From NCBI GenBank assembly GCA_023151115.1, contig JAKLJP010000056.1:1-41439 (forward strand): a stretch of 41,439 nt of DNA. Reading direction: 5' to 3'. A program made the position numbers and the translations under genes. Numbering within the stretch: the first letter of the stretch is position 1; each line of letters starts with the position of its first letter. Source of the DNA: Anaerolineae bacterium. GTDB lineage: Bacteria; Chloroflexota; Anaerolineae; 4572-78; J111. Of this stretch, positions 25,778-33,700 are shown in pieces. The notes beneath the pieces were generated by a model. The model saw only the letters and a list, made by a program, of their open reading frames with translations. It did not search any database and had not been told where the DNA came from.

Positions 25778-26365
25778 CTATGGCGTAGCGAAAACTGCCG
25801 TCCAGTAATAGCCGTAATCACCGCCGATTACGTAACCCAGACCAATTTCGGTAAAATTGGAGCTGAGCAAAATATTTCTATGTCCTGAACTGTTCAGCCA
25901 GCCGTTCAGCATGGCTTCGGGGGTGGTATAGCCGGCTCCGAGAGTTTCGCCAAAGTTACTCCAAACATAGCCCACATCATCCAACCGATCTCCCGGATCT
26001 AGGCCATCGGGGTTGATATGGTCAAAAAAATCACGGTCAATCATGTCCTGGCTATGGGCCTCAGCCGCCTGAGCCAGCAGCATATCAAAGGCGAGCGGGG
26101 CCAAGCCCCGAGAGACTCTTTCAGCATTGATCAGCAGACGGAGTTCCTCTTCGGGGGAAGAGGTCTTGATCACAAGGGGCAAATAGACCGTTACAACACT
26201 AGAAACTCGGAGCGTGGCGGCTGAGAGGGGCAGGGCAGGCGAAGCTTGAACCACGAGGCTGCTGGTGATTGGGAGCCAACTCCAATGCAACAAAAAGAAG
26301 CTCAAGGCCAAAGCAATACTGGCAGCTAACTTCCAAAAAGTGTTATTCCAATTCGATAAGATCAA
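25778..26365 (-). CDS. Secreted CAP-domain (SCP/PR-1-like) protein
   Basis: 195 residues from TTG at 26365, picked because AAGGAGG is 5 bases upstream; a TTG at 26380 would include the ribosome site in the gene. A signal or anchor helix (about 9-30, LAASIALALSFFLLHWSWL) is followed by a Ser/Ala/Val stretch and the CAP domain: LRLLINAERVSRGLAPLAFD, AAEAHSQDMIDRDFFDHINPDG, FGETLGAGYTTPEAMLNGWL and SSGHRNILLSSNFTEIGLGY. The His of AEAHSQDM, the Glu of GETL and the His of SGHR match the CAP cavity residues. Bacterial CAP proteins are exported; their activity is mostly unknown. Confidence 0.88.
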   Translation of the reverse strand: MILSNWNNTFWKLAASIALALSFFLLHWSWLPITSSLVVQASPALPLSAATLRVSSVVTVYLPLVIKTSSPEEELRLLINAERVSRGLAPLAFDMLLAQAAEAHSQDMIDRDFFDHINPDGLDPGDRLDDVGYVWSNFGETLGAGYTTPEAMLNGWLNSSGHRNILLSSNFTEIGLGYVIGGDYGYYWTAVFATP

Positions 26366-26507
26366 CAAGTCCTCCTTCAAAAATTAGAAATTGAGGAAAC
26401 TCATTGGAACTCAGAGGAACTACCTGCATGAGTCCCCTTGAGTTCCTACAAATTCCCACAATTTTCACCAGGGCCGTGTGCCCCAAGGGGAGCAGAACAC
26501 CTTTTTG

Positions 26508-27650
26508 TTACCGAACCTCCTCCAATTTCACCCAACGCCCTTCGGCGGCTGACCGTTCGGCGGCGGCCATGACTTCCTGAATGTGCAGGCCATCGGCCAG
26601 GGTGGGCGGAGAAGGCAAATCGTCGCGCACCGCTTTGAGGAATTGATACTGACATTCGGTGTGGGCGCGGGTAAAGGTGGGGGTCATGGTCCAATCGGGC
26701 GCTTTTTGGCCCTCGTAATGCTGGACGGTTTCCAGGCGTTTGAAACCGCGCATGCCGCCCAAGGGTTTCTCAGGATCGCGCACATTATAAACTTGCAGCC
26801 AGCTTGGGTCTTCCAGGCTGAATCGAAGCGCCCCCTGCTCGCCAAAAATCTCGATTTGCAGATCATTGGTGGCCCCGGTACCCATACGCGAGGCTTCAAT
26901 CAGGCCCAAGGTTTGATCTTTCAACCGGACGTGCAGCAGGGCCAGATCGTCCACATCCACTCGCCCGGTTTCGGTCGAACCGGCTGCCAGGGGACGCTCC
27001 TTGATCAACGTTTCCAGAGTCGCCTGGACAGCGCTGAAATCGCCCAACAGATAATAGATCAAATCCAGCGCATGCGACCCCAAATCAAACAACGCCCCAC
27101 CCCCTGAAACTTTCTTGCTCAAGCGCCAGGATAGGGGTTTTTGCGGGCTAATGTAACTGGCGCGATAGTATCGTCCCCGAAAAGAGAAGACACGCCCCAA
27201 AAAACCGGCCTCGATCAGTTGGCGCGCTCGGATCATAGCCGGAAAAAAGCGGAAGTTAAAGGTCATTTGGGTTTTTACGCCGGCCTTTTCTACGGCAGCC
27301 ACCATACGCTGCCCCTCGGCTACATTCATCGCCAGCGGTTTTTCGCAATAAATATGTTTACCGGCTTGGGCGGCGGCGACGACAATCTCTTCGTGGTTGT
27401 AATTGGGGGTGCAGCAGTCAATCAAATCAACATCGGAACGAGCCAGCAGTTCGCGGTAATCGCTGGTCCACACTTCACAGCCGATTTCTTCGGCCGCCTT
27501 CTGTGCACTTTCCGGGCGGGTCGTCGCCACCCCGACAATTTTGAAGCTGTCGGCCGGCAGACCATAGTGAAAGGGAATAGCCTTGTAGGCCATCGCATGG
27601 ACTCGACCAATGCCGCCATAGCCAATCATGGCAATACCAAGTTTTTTCAT
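26508..27650 (-). CDS. Gfo/Idh/MocA-family oxidoreductase
   Basis: 380 residues from ATG at 27650. The NAD(P)-binding start is GIAMIGYGGIGRVHAMAY; the family Lys is in IYCEKPLAMN (about residues 95-100); the C-terminal domain shows FFPAMIRARQLIEAGFLGRV and GGGALFDLGSHALDLIYYLL, with the His of the active site. Such enzymes oxidise or reduce hydroxyl groups of sugars or cyclitols. It is a single gene, with about 140 bases to the CAP gene start downstream. A second family member, in the sugar-uptake operon, is at 37385-38386. Confidence 0.9.
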   Translation of the reverse strand: MKKLGIAMIGYGGIGRVHAMAYKAIPFHYGLPADSFKIVGVATTRPESAQKAAEEIGCEVWTSDYRELLARSDVDLIDCCTPNYNHEEIVVAAAQAGKHIYCEKPLAMNVAEGQRMVAAVEKAGVKTQMTFNFRFFPAMIRARQLIEAGFLGRVFSFRGRYYRASYISPQKPLSWRLSKKVSGGGALFDLGSHALDLIYYLLGDFSAVQATLETLIKERPLAAGSTETGRVDVDDLALLHVRLKDQTLGLIEASRMGTGATNDLQIEIFGEQGALRFSLEDPSWLQVYNVRDPEKPLGGMRGFKRLETVQHYEGQKAPDWTMTPTFTRAHTECQYQFLKAVRDDLPSPPTLADGLHIQEVMAAAERSAAEGRWVKLEEVR

Positions 27651-27678
27651 TACATTACCTTTCGTAAACAGATTTTTG

Positions 27679-27734
27679 GACCGCCGACGGCAGACCGCTA
27701 TCTTTCAGCGGTCTGTGGTCAGCCATCGGCGGTC
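27679..27734. repeat. Palindrome of ACCGCCGA / CAGACCGC units
   Basis: GACCGCCGACGG...ATCGGCGGTC outer arms enclose CAGACCGCT / AGCGGTCTG inner arms, 6-base loop. Lies just upstream of the Gfo/Idh start and would form a hairpin in its leader. Confidence 0.75.
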
Positions 27735-27873
27735 ACTTTGCATCCCGATTGTACAACATTCAGCCTGTCATGTTAAATCGGGATGAAAAGCTTTTCTCAA
27801 TTGTCATTTTCGTTTATAATGGAGCAAGGTACTTGACGTAAGTAATTTGCTCTGTCTTTATCAACCCAGTCAT

Positions 27874-28011
27874 TAAGTTAAGCAGCATCCTGAGTAGGTG
27901 AGCAAAGCGAACCGTATCGAAGGGTGTTGCGCCGTCAGGGAGTCGTCGCCAACTCGCACCCTTCGATACGCGCTCCACTGCGTTCCGCGCTACTCAGCAT
28001 GCTTAAGTTAA
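27874..28011. repeat. Inverted pair of CACCCTTCGATACG repeats
   Basis: One copy runs leftward (GCATCCTGAGTAGG to CGTATCGAAGGGTG), one rightward (CACCCTTCGATACG to GCTACTCAGCATGC), and TAAGTTAAGC / GCTTAAGTTA close the outside. It forms a large imperfect hairpin ahead of the 818-residue gene. Confidence 0.8.
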
Positions 28012-28054
28012 CGATATTGACTGATTACCGGTTACTGTCCTCAGAGGAGTGATC

Positions 28055-30511
28055 ATGGCTGTTCCAAAAGAAGAGTCCCCCTTTATTTACGGTATGCACG
28101 ATCGCGGCGGCGAGCACCTGATGCTGGTTGATGGCAAAGCCAAGGGTTGGGTGCTGGTAACTGAAGAAATTCGGGCCAACCCGAATGATATGGGCGGCAG
28201 CAACTATACTGACCTGGCTGATAAAGGCTTTGGGGTCATCGTTCGTCTGAACCACGCTTATGGTCCCGATGGGACTATTCCTCTTTCCAACAAATACCAC
28301 GATTTTGCCCAGCGAGTGGCCAATTTTGTCAGCAGGTCACCCGGTGCGCATATTTGGATTATCGGCAACGAAATGAACCTGGAACGAGAGCAGCCACGCA
28401 AACCCGGCAGCAGCGAGGCCGAACCCATCACACCCCGCCGCTATGCTACCTGTTACAAACTGTGCCGTGACGCCATCCGCCGGCTGCCGGGACACCGCAA
28501 AGATCAAGTCATTGTTGGGGCGATTGGGCCGTGGAACCCTGAAACCCCCTATGATGCTGACCCTGAAGGCAAATATCAGGCCAACAAGCTGCCCGGCGGG
28601 CCGGGGCGCTATCCATACTCCGGCGCTTTTGGTGATTATATCCAGTATCTGCGTGATGTTTTACGGGCCATTGGTCCGGATGAATGCGATGGCATTGCCA
28701 TCCACGCCTACACTCACGGGGTAAACCCTGATCTGGTTTTTAGCAACGAGAAAATGGGCCCGCCTTTTGAAAAATATCACTACCATTTCCGTACTTACAA
28801 AGATCAGATGGAAGCCATTCCTAGCACTTTTCGCCACCTGCCCGTATATTTAACCGAGATAGACCAGGATGAAGCCTGGGAAGACGCCAACCGAGGTTGG
28901 GTCAAAAACGCCTACAAGGAAATCAACGATTGGAACAAAGCCGGCAACCAACAAATCCGCTGCGCCATTCTGTATCGCTGGCCGCGCCACGACAAGTGGC
29001 ACATTGACGGCAAGCAGGGCGTTCAGAATGATTTCCGCGAGGCAATTGCCTTCAATTATCAATGGGATCCCGACGCCGGCCCGGCTGAAGTCTCAACTAC
29101 CACACCGACGCCGCTGCCGGTTGAAATTACGCCCCCCACTCCAGCTGACATCGTTACAAACCGGCCCGCCTACCGCACCCGCTACACCGGCCACAACACC
29201 CCGGCGATGGTTCCGGCCGGTCAAACGCTCAACCTCAGTGTGGCGGTCCAAAATGTGGGCAGCCTCACCTGGACCCGCAGCGGGGCGGCGCCTTTTCAGC
29301 TAGGCTTTCAATGGTACAACACCAGCGGCCAGATGGTTGCGTTTCCACCCCAATTAGATTTCCGCTCCCCCCTGCCCGCCGATGTGCCGCCGGATGGCGG
29401 TGTGCTGGTCCAGGCCCGGCTGCGCACCCCCGACGCCCCCGGCGTCTACCAACTGCGCTGGGATATGATTCAGGAGGGGGTGACTTGGTTTACCACCCAG
29501 GGCGACCAGGGGCTGCTGGTCTCGCCGGTGAGTGTGACCACCCAGCCGGTGCAAATTACCCCTAGCCCTGTCCCTGCCCCCACGCCAACACCGGTGGCCT
29601 TGATTCAGGTGCAGGATGTCAGCGCCAGCCTGCCCCGCAGCGCCACCCAACAGTATCCCACCCGCCCGCGCTCGGCCATTCGCCGGTTGATTCTCCACCA
29701 TACCGCCACGCCGGCCAATGTGACCATCACCCGCGTGGCCGAATTTCAGGTGAACAATCGCAATCTGCCGGGCATTACCTACCATTACTGTATTACCGCC
29801 CAGGGCCAGGCTTTTCAAACCCAACCGCTCGAAACCGTAGCCAACCACGCCGGAAATTTTAGCGGCGACAGTGTCGGCGTCTGCCTGATCGGCAACTTTA
29901 CCGATGTTGCTCCGCCGCAGGCCCAACTCGATGCGGCGGCAGCCCTCTTGGCCCAACTGGCTGTTCAATTGGGAATTCCGGCTAATCAAATTTTTGGTTA
30001 CAGCGAACTGGTCAAAACCGGCAGTCCCGGCGCGACGTTCCCTGCCTGGAAAGGCTTGTTGCTGGCTAAAGTTCAAAGTCTGATGGCGGGCAGTCCTGCA
30101 CCAGTCATCACGCCAACGCCGACTCCAACGCCCACCCCTACCCCAACGCCAACACCGACTCCGCAACCCACGCCTACGCCCACCTCTGCTCCGGCAGCGG
30201 CCAAGCCTATCGAGCACTACCTGCTCTTTTGGCATCAGGGAGCTGGCAATTGGGCCAGATGGGATTTGCTGGGCGCTTTTACCTATCTTGATAAATTTCC
30301 GGCCACCATCGGTTTTTCAATTGAAGAGGCCAAATCGGCCCGGCATGTGACCATTGTCGGCGGGCCGGGCGGTGTGCCGGCCCAAGCCGAGCAAATCCTA
30401 CGTGCCGCCGGCTGCCAGGTTGAGCGGCTGGCCGGAGCCAACGAAACCGAAACCCGCCAGATGCTAGAGCAGCTTACGGCGCAAGGTCGGCGGTATCGCA
30501 CACTGCGATAG
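28055..30511 (+). CDS. Multidomain glycosidase-like / Ig-like / degenerate amidase-like / cell-wall-binding-like protein
   Basis: 818 residues from ATG at 28055 (GAGGAG 5 bases upstream); a GTG at 28049 is possible. Residues 1 to about 345 look like a clan-A glycosidase barrel with candidate acid/base Glu106 (IIGNEMN) and nucleophile Glu268 (VYLTEIDQDE). A beta-sandwich like the NBR1-type Ig domain follows (about 375-490, NLSVAVQNVGSLTWTRSG). An Amidase_2/PGRP-like domain (about 535-670) keeps RRLILHHTAT (His548, His549) and NHAGNFSGDSVGV. However, the two later zinc ligands found in AmpD-type enzymes are Tyr649 (GYSEL) and Ser657 (GSPG), so it is probably not an active amidase. A Pro/Thr repeat linker leads to a C-terminal 100-residue region ending VERLAGANETETRQML, which resembles cell-wall-binding repeat 2. 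No signal peptide is visible, which is odd for such domains. The stop TAG comes from the repeat that follows. Confidence 0.85.
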   Translation: MAVPKEESPFIYGMHDRGGEHLMLVDGKAKGWVLVTEEIRANPNDMGGSNYTDLADKGFGVIVRLNHAYGPDGTIPLSNKYHDFAQRVANFVSRSPGAHIWIIGNEMNLEREQPRKPGSSEAEPITPRRYATCYKLCRDAIRRLPGHRKDQVIVGAIGPWNPETPYDADPEGKYQANKLPGGPGRYPYSGAFGDYIQYLRDVLRAIGPDECDGIAIHAYTHGVNPDLVFSNEKMGPPFEKYHYHFRTYKDQMEAIPSTFRHLPVYLTEIDQDEAWEDANRGWVKNAYKEINDWNKAGNQQIRCAILYRWPRHDKWHIDGKQGVQNDFREAIAFNYQWDPDAGPAEVSTTTPTPLPVEITPPTPADIVTNRPAYRTRYTGHNTPAMVPAGQTLNLSVAVQNVGSLTWTRSGAAPFQLGFQWYNTSGQMVAFPPQLDFRSPLPADVPPDGGVLVQARLRTPDAPGVYQLRWDMIQEGVTWFTTQGDQGLLVSPVSVTTQPVQITPSPVPAPTPTPVALIQVQDVSASLPRSATQQYPTRPRSAIRRLILHHTATPANVTITRVAEFQVNNRNLPGITYHYCITAQGQAFQTQPLETVANHAGNFSGDSVGVCLIGNFTDVAPPQAQLDAAAALLAQLAVQLGIPANQIFGYSELVKTGSPGATFPAWKGLLLAKVQSLMAGSPAPVITPTPTPTPTPTPTPTPTPQPTPTPTSAPAAAKPIEHYLLFWHQGAGNWARWDLLGAFTYLDKFPATIGFSIEEAKSARHVTIVGGPGGVPAQAEQILRAAGCQVERLAGANETETRQMLEQLTAQGRRYRTLR

Positions 30512-30607
30512 AAGAATGTAGATAGAAGATAGAAGATAGAGTATGAGACATTTCCTATTATTCACTATCCACTATCTTCTATCCACTATCCTCCATCCAC
30601 TATCCTC
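30506..30607. repeat. GATAGAAG-type palindrome between convergent genes
   Basis: GATAGAAGATAGAAGATAGA on the left, and ACTATCTTCTATCCACTATC with CCATCCACTATCC on the right. Its left GATAG supplies the stop of the 818-residue gene and its right end (GGATAG on the minus strand) supplies the stop of the ROK gene. It would work as a hairpin at both 3' ends. Confidence 0.9.
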
Positions 30608-31634
30608 TGTTCCTCGCTATCCAGGCGCAGCCCAGAATGGCGGCATCATCACCCAGGGGACTGGCAACGACTTTGACCCTTGAACCAATTGATTCAAAAG
30701 CCCGATAGCGCACCGCCTCGCGGGTGGGGGCGAGCAGCAAATCTCCGGCTTGAGCTACGCTGCCGCCAATAATGTAGAAATCAATATCAAGCAGGTGGGC
30801 CATGGTGGCAATCACAATCCCCAACGCCTGCCCGGCCTGGGCAAAAACCTGCAAGGCTTGCGGCTGGCCTTGAGCCGCCAGTTCTGCCACATACCGCCCA
30901 TCAATCTCTTGAGGCAGTCTCAATTCCGGCCCGGCTATCTCCCGAAAACGCTGGCCCAAATCAGGCCCGGCCATATAAACTTCGGCGCAACCATTGGAGC
31001 CGCACGAGCACGGCGGGCCGTGCATATCTACGGTGATGTGTCCCACCTCGCCGGCGGAATTGGTCGGCCCCCGGTACAGTTCGCCGTTGATAATAATCGC
31101 CGCGCCGACGCCGGTGCCGACCACCACAAAAATCATATCGTTCACCTCGCGGCCCGCGCCGAAGTGAAATTCACCCAGGGCAGCGGCTTTGGCGTCGTGT
31201 TCGATGGGCGCGGACAAGCCCAGCCGTTCTTCGAGCATACGCTGCAACGGCACGTTGACCCAGCCGGTCAGATTCGGCGGGTCGAGCAGCAGCCCGGCCA
31301 CGTGGTCAAGCGGGCCGGGGCAGCAAACGCCAATGGCCGCAATTTGCTCGCCGGCTGGCAGAGCGTTTCGTAACTGCTCAATACACCCGGCAATCCGTTC
31401 GACGGCGGCGGCTGGCCCTTCGCTAACGCCCGTCTGGACGTAAACCTTTTTGACAATCTTATTGTCGGGACTGACCAGACCGGCGGCAATTTTGGTCCCG
31501 CCCAAATCCACCCCAATGACCCAGGAGGACGCGGGGAGGCGAGGGGGCGAGGAGGCGAAACTGGCTTCCCCTTTCCTCGCCTCTTCACCTCTTCGCCTCC
31601 TCGCCTCATTTTGTTTTGTACCCAACTTTTGCAT
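30600..31634 (-). CDS. ROK-family glucokinase-like protein with repeat-encoded N-terminal insert
   Basis: 344 residues from ATG at 31634, supported by GGAGGGG 5 bases upstream. After MQKLGTKQN, about 28 residues (EARRRRGEEARKGEA, then FASSPPRLPASS) are translation of a GAGGCGAG palindrome; the ROK fold then starts with WVIGVDLGGTKIAAGLV (Asp43). The catalytic Asp is in APIEHDAKAAALGEF (Asp147), and the zinc site is complete: His199 and CSCGSNGC (Cys209, Cys211, Cys216). No DNA-binding domain, so a kinase. It is divergent from a glucose-type ABC transporter, so glucose is the best guess. Its stop codon is supplied by the downstream repeat. Confidence 0.9.
   Translation of the reverse strand: MQKLGTKQNEARRRRGEEARKGEASFASSPPRLPASSWVIGVDLGGTKIAAGLVSPDNKIVKKVYVQTGVSEGPAAAVERIAGCIEQLRNALPAGEQIAAIGVCCPGPLDHVAGLLLDPPNLTGWVNVPLQRMLEERLGLSAPIEHDAKAAALGEFHFGAGREVNDMIFVVVGTGVGAAIIINGELYRGPTNSAGEVGHITVDMHGPPCSCGSNGCAEVYMAGPDLGQRFREIAGPELRLPQEIDGRYVAELAAQGQPQALQVFAQAGQALGIVIATMAHLLDIDFYIIGGSVAQAGDLLLAPTREAVRYRAFESIGSRVKVVASPLGDDAAILGCAWIARNRG
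31523..31607. repeat. GAGGCGAG-type palindrome inside the ROK gene
   Basis: Left arm 31523-31557 (GGAGGACGCGGGGAGGCGAG and on) and right arm 31575-31607 (CCTCGCCTC units). It is read in frame as the N-terminal insert of the ROK kinase, in the same frame as the copy at 12891-12996. Confidence 0.88.
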
Positions 31635-31684
31635 CTTTGCCCCTCCACTCGCTTGTTTGTGGAAGCCAAAGTATAACACACTTC

Positions 31685-31713
31685 TTGACAAAGCCAAAAT
31701 TAAATGATATACT
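31685..31713 (+). promoter_or_regulatory. Sigma-70-type promoter of the sugar-uptake operon
   Basis: TTGACA (31685-31690), 17-base spacer, TATACT (31708-31713). Its direction fits the binding-protein gene at 32046. Confidence 0.85.
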
Positions 31714-31714
31714 T

Positions 31715-31747
31715 TGTGCAATTATACAATATAATGTGCAATTGCAC
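31715..31747. promoter_or_regulatory. Probable operator: two TGTGCAATT repeats and a 12-bp palindrome
   Basis: TGTGCAATT occurs at 31715-31723 and 31735-31743, 20 bases apart (two helix turns), and the second is part of the perfect palindrome GTGCAATTGCAC (31736-31747). The site covers the expected transcription start, the place for a repressor. Confidence 0.55.
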
Positions 31748-32045
31748 AGTATCAATCGAGGGAAAATACTCTTTCCCATAGGGGGAAATCCCCTAGCCGA
31801 TTGGTAATCTGATGGATTGACGGCTGTGGTGGTTCGTGATAAAATTTGCCCGATTTGTTATCTCCATAGCCGTTTGGTTTTGGGAAGTATTGTCGTTTGG
31901 TACAACCAAGCTTTTGCTTAGCTGTGCTGAAAGGAGGGACGACTCAAGCCCGCCAACATAGTTCTTCTATTTTCTATATTTAATCCCCGATGCAGTAAAA
32001 TTTAATATAAACAATGAATGTTAGAGATCAAGGAGGAGTTTTTCA

Positions 32046-33581
32046 ATGAAGAAGTTTTTGATGATGGCTGTATTGTTTGTTTTGCTGGTCACCTTGCTGC
32101 CGGCCTCATGGGTCAACGCGCAAGACGGCGGTGAGGATTACACCGTGCAGGCCGATGATTCCCTATCAAAACTGGCCGACAAATTCTTTGGTGATATCAA
32201 TGCTTACTGGGCCATTATGTCGGCCACCAACAAAGCCAATGCCGAAGATCCCTCGTATGTCAAAATTGAAAACCCCGACATCATCGAAGTCGGTTCCAAG
32301 TTGCGGATTCCCACCCAGGAAGATGCCCAGGCATTTATGGCCACTTTTGACCCAGCCAATGCTGACGTGGGCGCGTTGTTTGCCAGCGGCGCGGGCGGTC
32401 AATTGCTGGTCGGCAACTGGTGGACTTCAGGTGGTGAATTTGCCGGGGTTAATGAAGTCTACAAAATATACCGGGCCGAATATCCTGATGTCGAGTTGAT
32501 CCATGCCGGTATCGCCGGCGGCGCTGGCACCAACTTTAAAGGCGCAAACCTAAACAAACTCATTGCCGGTGACCCCTTTGATGTCTTTATGCTCCACGCG
32601 GGCCTGGAAGCTGAACTTTATAGCCCTGAGAAATACCTGGTCCCGGTGGATGACATCCTGGCCGAAGCCGGGGTGTTGGAGGTGATGCCGGAAGATTTGA
32701 AGGCGCTGCTGAAGATCCGCGGTAACACCTACACCGTGCCGCTGAACATTCACCGGGGCAATGTGATGTGGACCAATACCAGGCTGTTGGAGCAGGCTGG
32801 CGTGGCTGTGCCGACGAACTTTGAAGAGTTTTTTGCCGCCTGCGACGCGCTGAAAGCTAAAGGTATTGTACCCATGGCGCAAGGCAGTACCGATGGTTTT
32901 GAGTTTGGGCACCTGTTTGAGGTCGTGCTGGCCGGTACAGTAGGGGCCGAAAAGAATCACGGGCTGTGGCACGGGATGGTTCCCTGGAGCGATGCCGGCG
33001 TAACCCAGGCCCTGGAAAACTACAGCAAAATGTTGGATTGCACCAACGAAGATCGCGGCACGGTGAACTGGGTTGGGGCTATTAAGCTGGTCATCAATGA
33101 TCAGGCTGCCTTTAATATTATGGGCGACTGGGCTTATGGTGAGGTCATTAACGATAAAGCGACCGATCACGTCACCTGGAATTCGCCTCCTGGTAATCAG
33201 GGCATGTTCTTCCTGGTCTCCGACGGCTTCGCCATCACCAAAGAAGCGCCCAACCCTGAAAATGCTCGCAACTTTGTGAAAATCATTACCCGCAAGGATG
33301 CCCAGGAAGCCTTTAACCAGAATAAAGGCTCTATTTGCGCTCGCACCGACTGTGACTACAACACCTTCCCGGCGGATCGCCAGGAATATTTCAAAGGGTC
33401 TGCCGCCGATTTTGCCAGCAACACCATTGTGCCGATGGTTACCCACGGCTCCGGGGCTATTCCCACCTGGCAGCAGCAATTTGGCGACATTGTAACCAAA
33501 TTTGCCTCTGACCGGGATGTGCAGGCCGCTCAGAACGCCTTTATAGTGGCGGCTGAAGACGCCGGTTTTCCGCAGCAGTAA
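32046..33581 (+). CDS. Glucose-type sugar-binding protein with N-terminal LysM domain (copy 1)
   Basis: 511 residues behind AAGGAGGAG. A signal peptide ends near SWVNA-QD with no lipobox Cys. Residues about 31-90 form a LysM-like domain: DYTVQADDSLSKLADKFFGD, then ENPDIIEVGSKLRIPTQ. The SBP_bac_1 fold follows from about 120: GNWWTSGGEFAGVNEVYKIY, YTVPLNIHRGNVMWTNT, AAFNIMGDWAYGE and FNQNKGSICARTDCDYN. The last four blocks match Thermus-type glucose/galactose-binding proteins. Most such proteins are lipid-anchored; here LysM would tether the protein to peptidoglycan (inference). First gene of an operon with a near-duplicate and two permeases. No ATPase gene is present; a shared MsiK/MalK-type subunit is expected elsewhere. 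Confidence 0.92.
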   Translation: MKKFLMMAVLFVLLVTLLPASWVNAQDGGEDYTVQADDSLSKLADKFFGDINAYWAIMSATNKANAEDPSYVKIENPDIIEVGSKLRIPTQEDAQAFMATFDPANADVGALFASGAGGQLLVGNWWTSGGEFAGVNEVYKIYRAEYPDVELIHAGIAGGAGTNFKGANLNKLIAGDPFDVFMLHAGLEAELYSPEKYLVPVDDILAEAGVLEVMPEDLKALLKIRGNTYTVPLNIHRGNVMWTNTRLLEQAGVAVPTNFEEFFAACDALKAKGIVPMAQGSTDGFEFGHLFEVVLAGTVGAEKNHGLWHGMVPWSDAGVTQALENYSKMLDCTNEDRGTVNWVGAIKLVINDQAAFNIMGDWAYGEVINDKATDHVTWNSPPGNQGMFFLVSDGFAITKEAPNPENARNFVKIITRKDAQEAFNQNKGSICARTDCDYNTFPADRQEYFKGSAADFASNTIVPMVTHGSGAIPTWQQQFGDIVTKFASDRDVQAAQNAFIVAAEDAGFPQQ

Positions 33582-33592
33582 GTTTGTCTCTT

Positions 33593-33664
33593 AGACCCTA
33601 AAGGTCTTGGAGAACTTTAGGGTCTGAGAATAGCGAGGCAACCCGACCGGGTTGCCTCGCTTTA
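33593..33664 (+). terminator. Two hairpins between the binding-protein genes
   Basis: First, AGACCCTAAAG / CTTTAGGGTCT (33593-33625); second, a perfect 12-bp stem GCGAGGCAACCC / GGGTTGCCTCGC (33633-33660) followed by TTTA. Probably a leaky terminator or 3'-end stabiliser that gives the first binding protein in excess. Confidence 0.75.
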
Positions 33665-33700
33665 TCCTAATTATAACTCAAAGGAGAGGAGGATGAACCA

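Larger units (their letters stand above)
27651..28054. other. 404-base divergent intergenic region with two palindromes
   Basis: Contains a 56-bp palindrome (27679-27734) and an inverted pair of the CACCCTTCGATACG repeat (27874-28011). TATAAT at 27815-27820 is a possible -10 box for the + strand gene, without a good -35. No coding signal. Confidence 0.65.
31635..32045. other. 411-base regulatory region of the sugar-uptake operon
   Basis: Contains the ROK ribosome site, a consensus promoter (31685-31713), operator-like repeats (31715-31747) and then a leader of about 300 bases in which I see no gene or clear riboswitch. The last 15 bases hold AAGGAGGAG before the first binding-protein start. 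Confidence 0.7.

Noticed and set aside
29354..30235. Open frame of 293 codons on the minus strand
   Set aside because: Antisense to the 818-residue gene; Gly/Arg-rich low complexity opposite a Pro/Thr linker.
13915..31634. ROK proteins as sugar-responsive repressors
   Set aside because: Neither has an N-terminal helix-turn-helix; both have complete kinase and zinc motifs.
31635..31721. N-terminal extension of the ROK kinase to 31721
   Set aside because: It would overlap the operon promoter, and the ATG at 31634 has a strong ribosome site.
31748..32045. Riboswitch in the long leader of the sugar operon
   Set aside because: I could not find conserved riboswitch features by eye; only short A/T-rich hairpins are present.
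32550..33479. Open frame of 309 codons on the minus strand
   Set aside because: Antisense to the first binding-protein gene, which has signal peptide, ribosome site and a recognisable fold.
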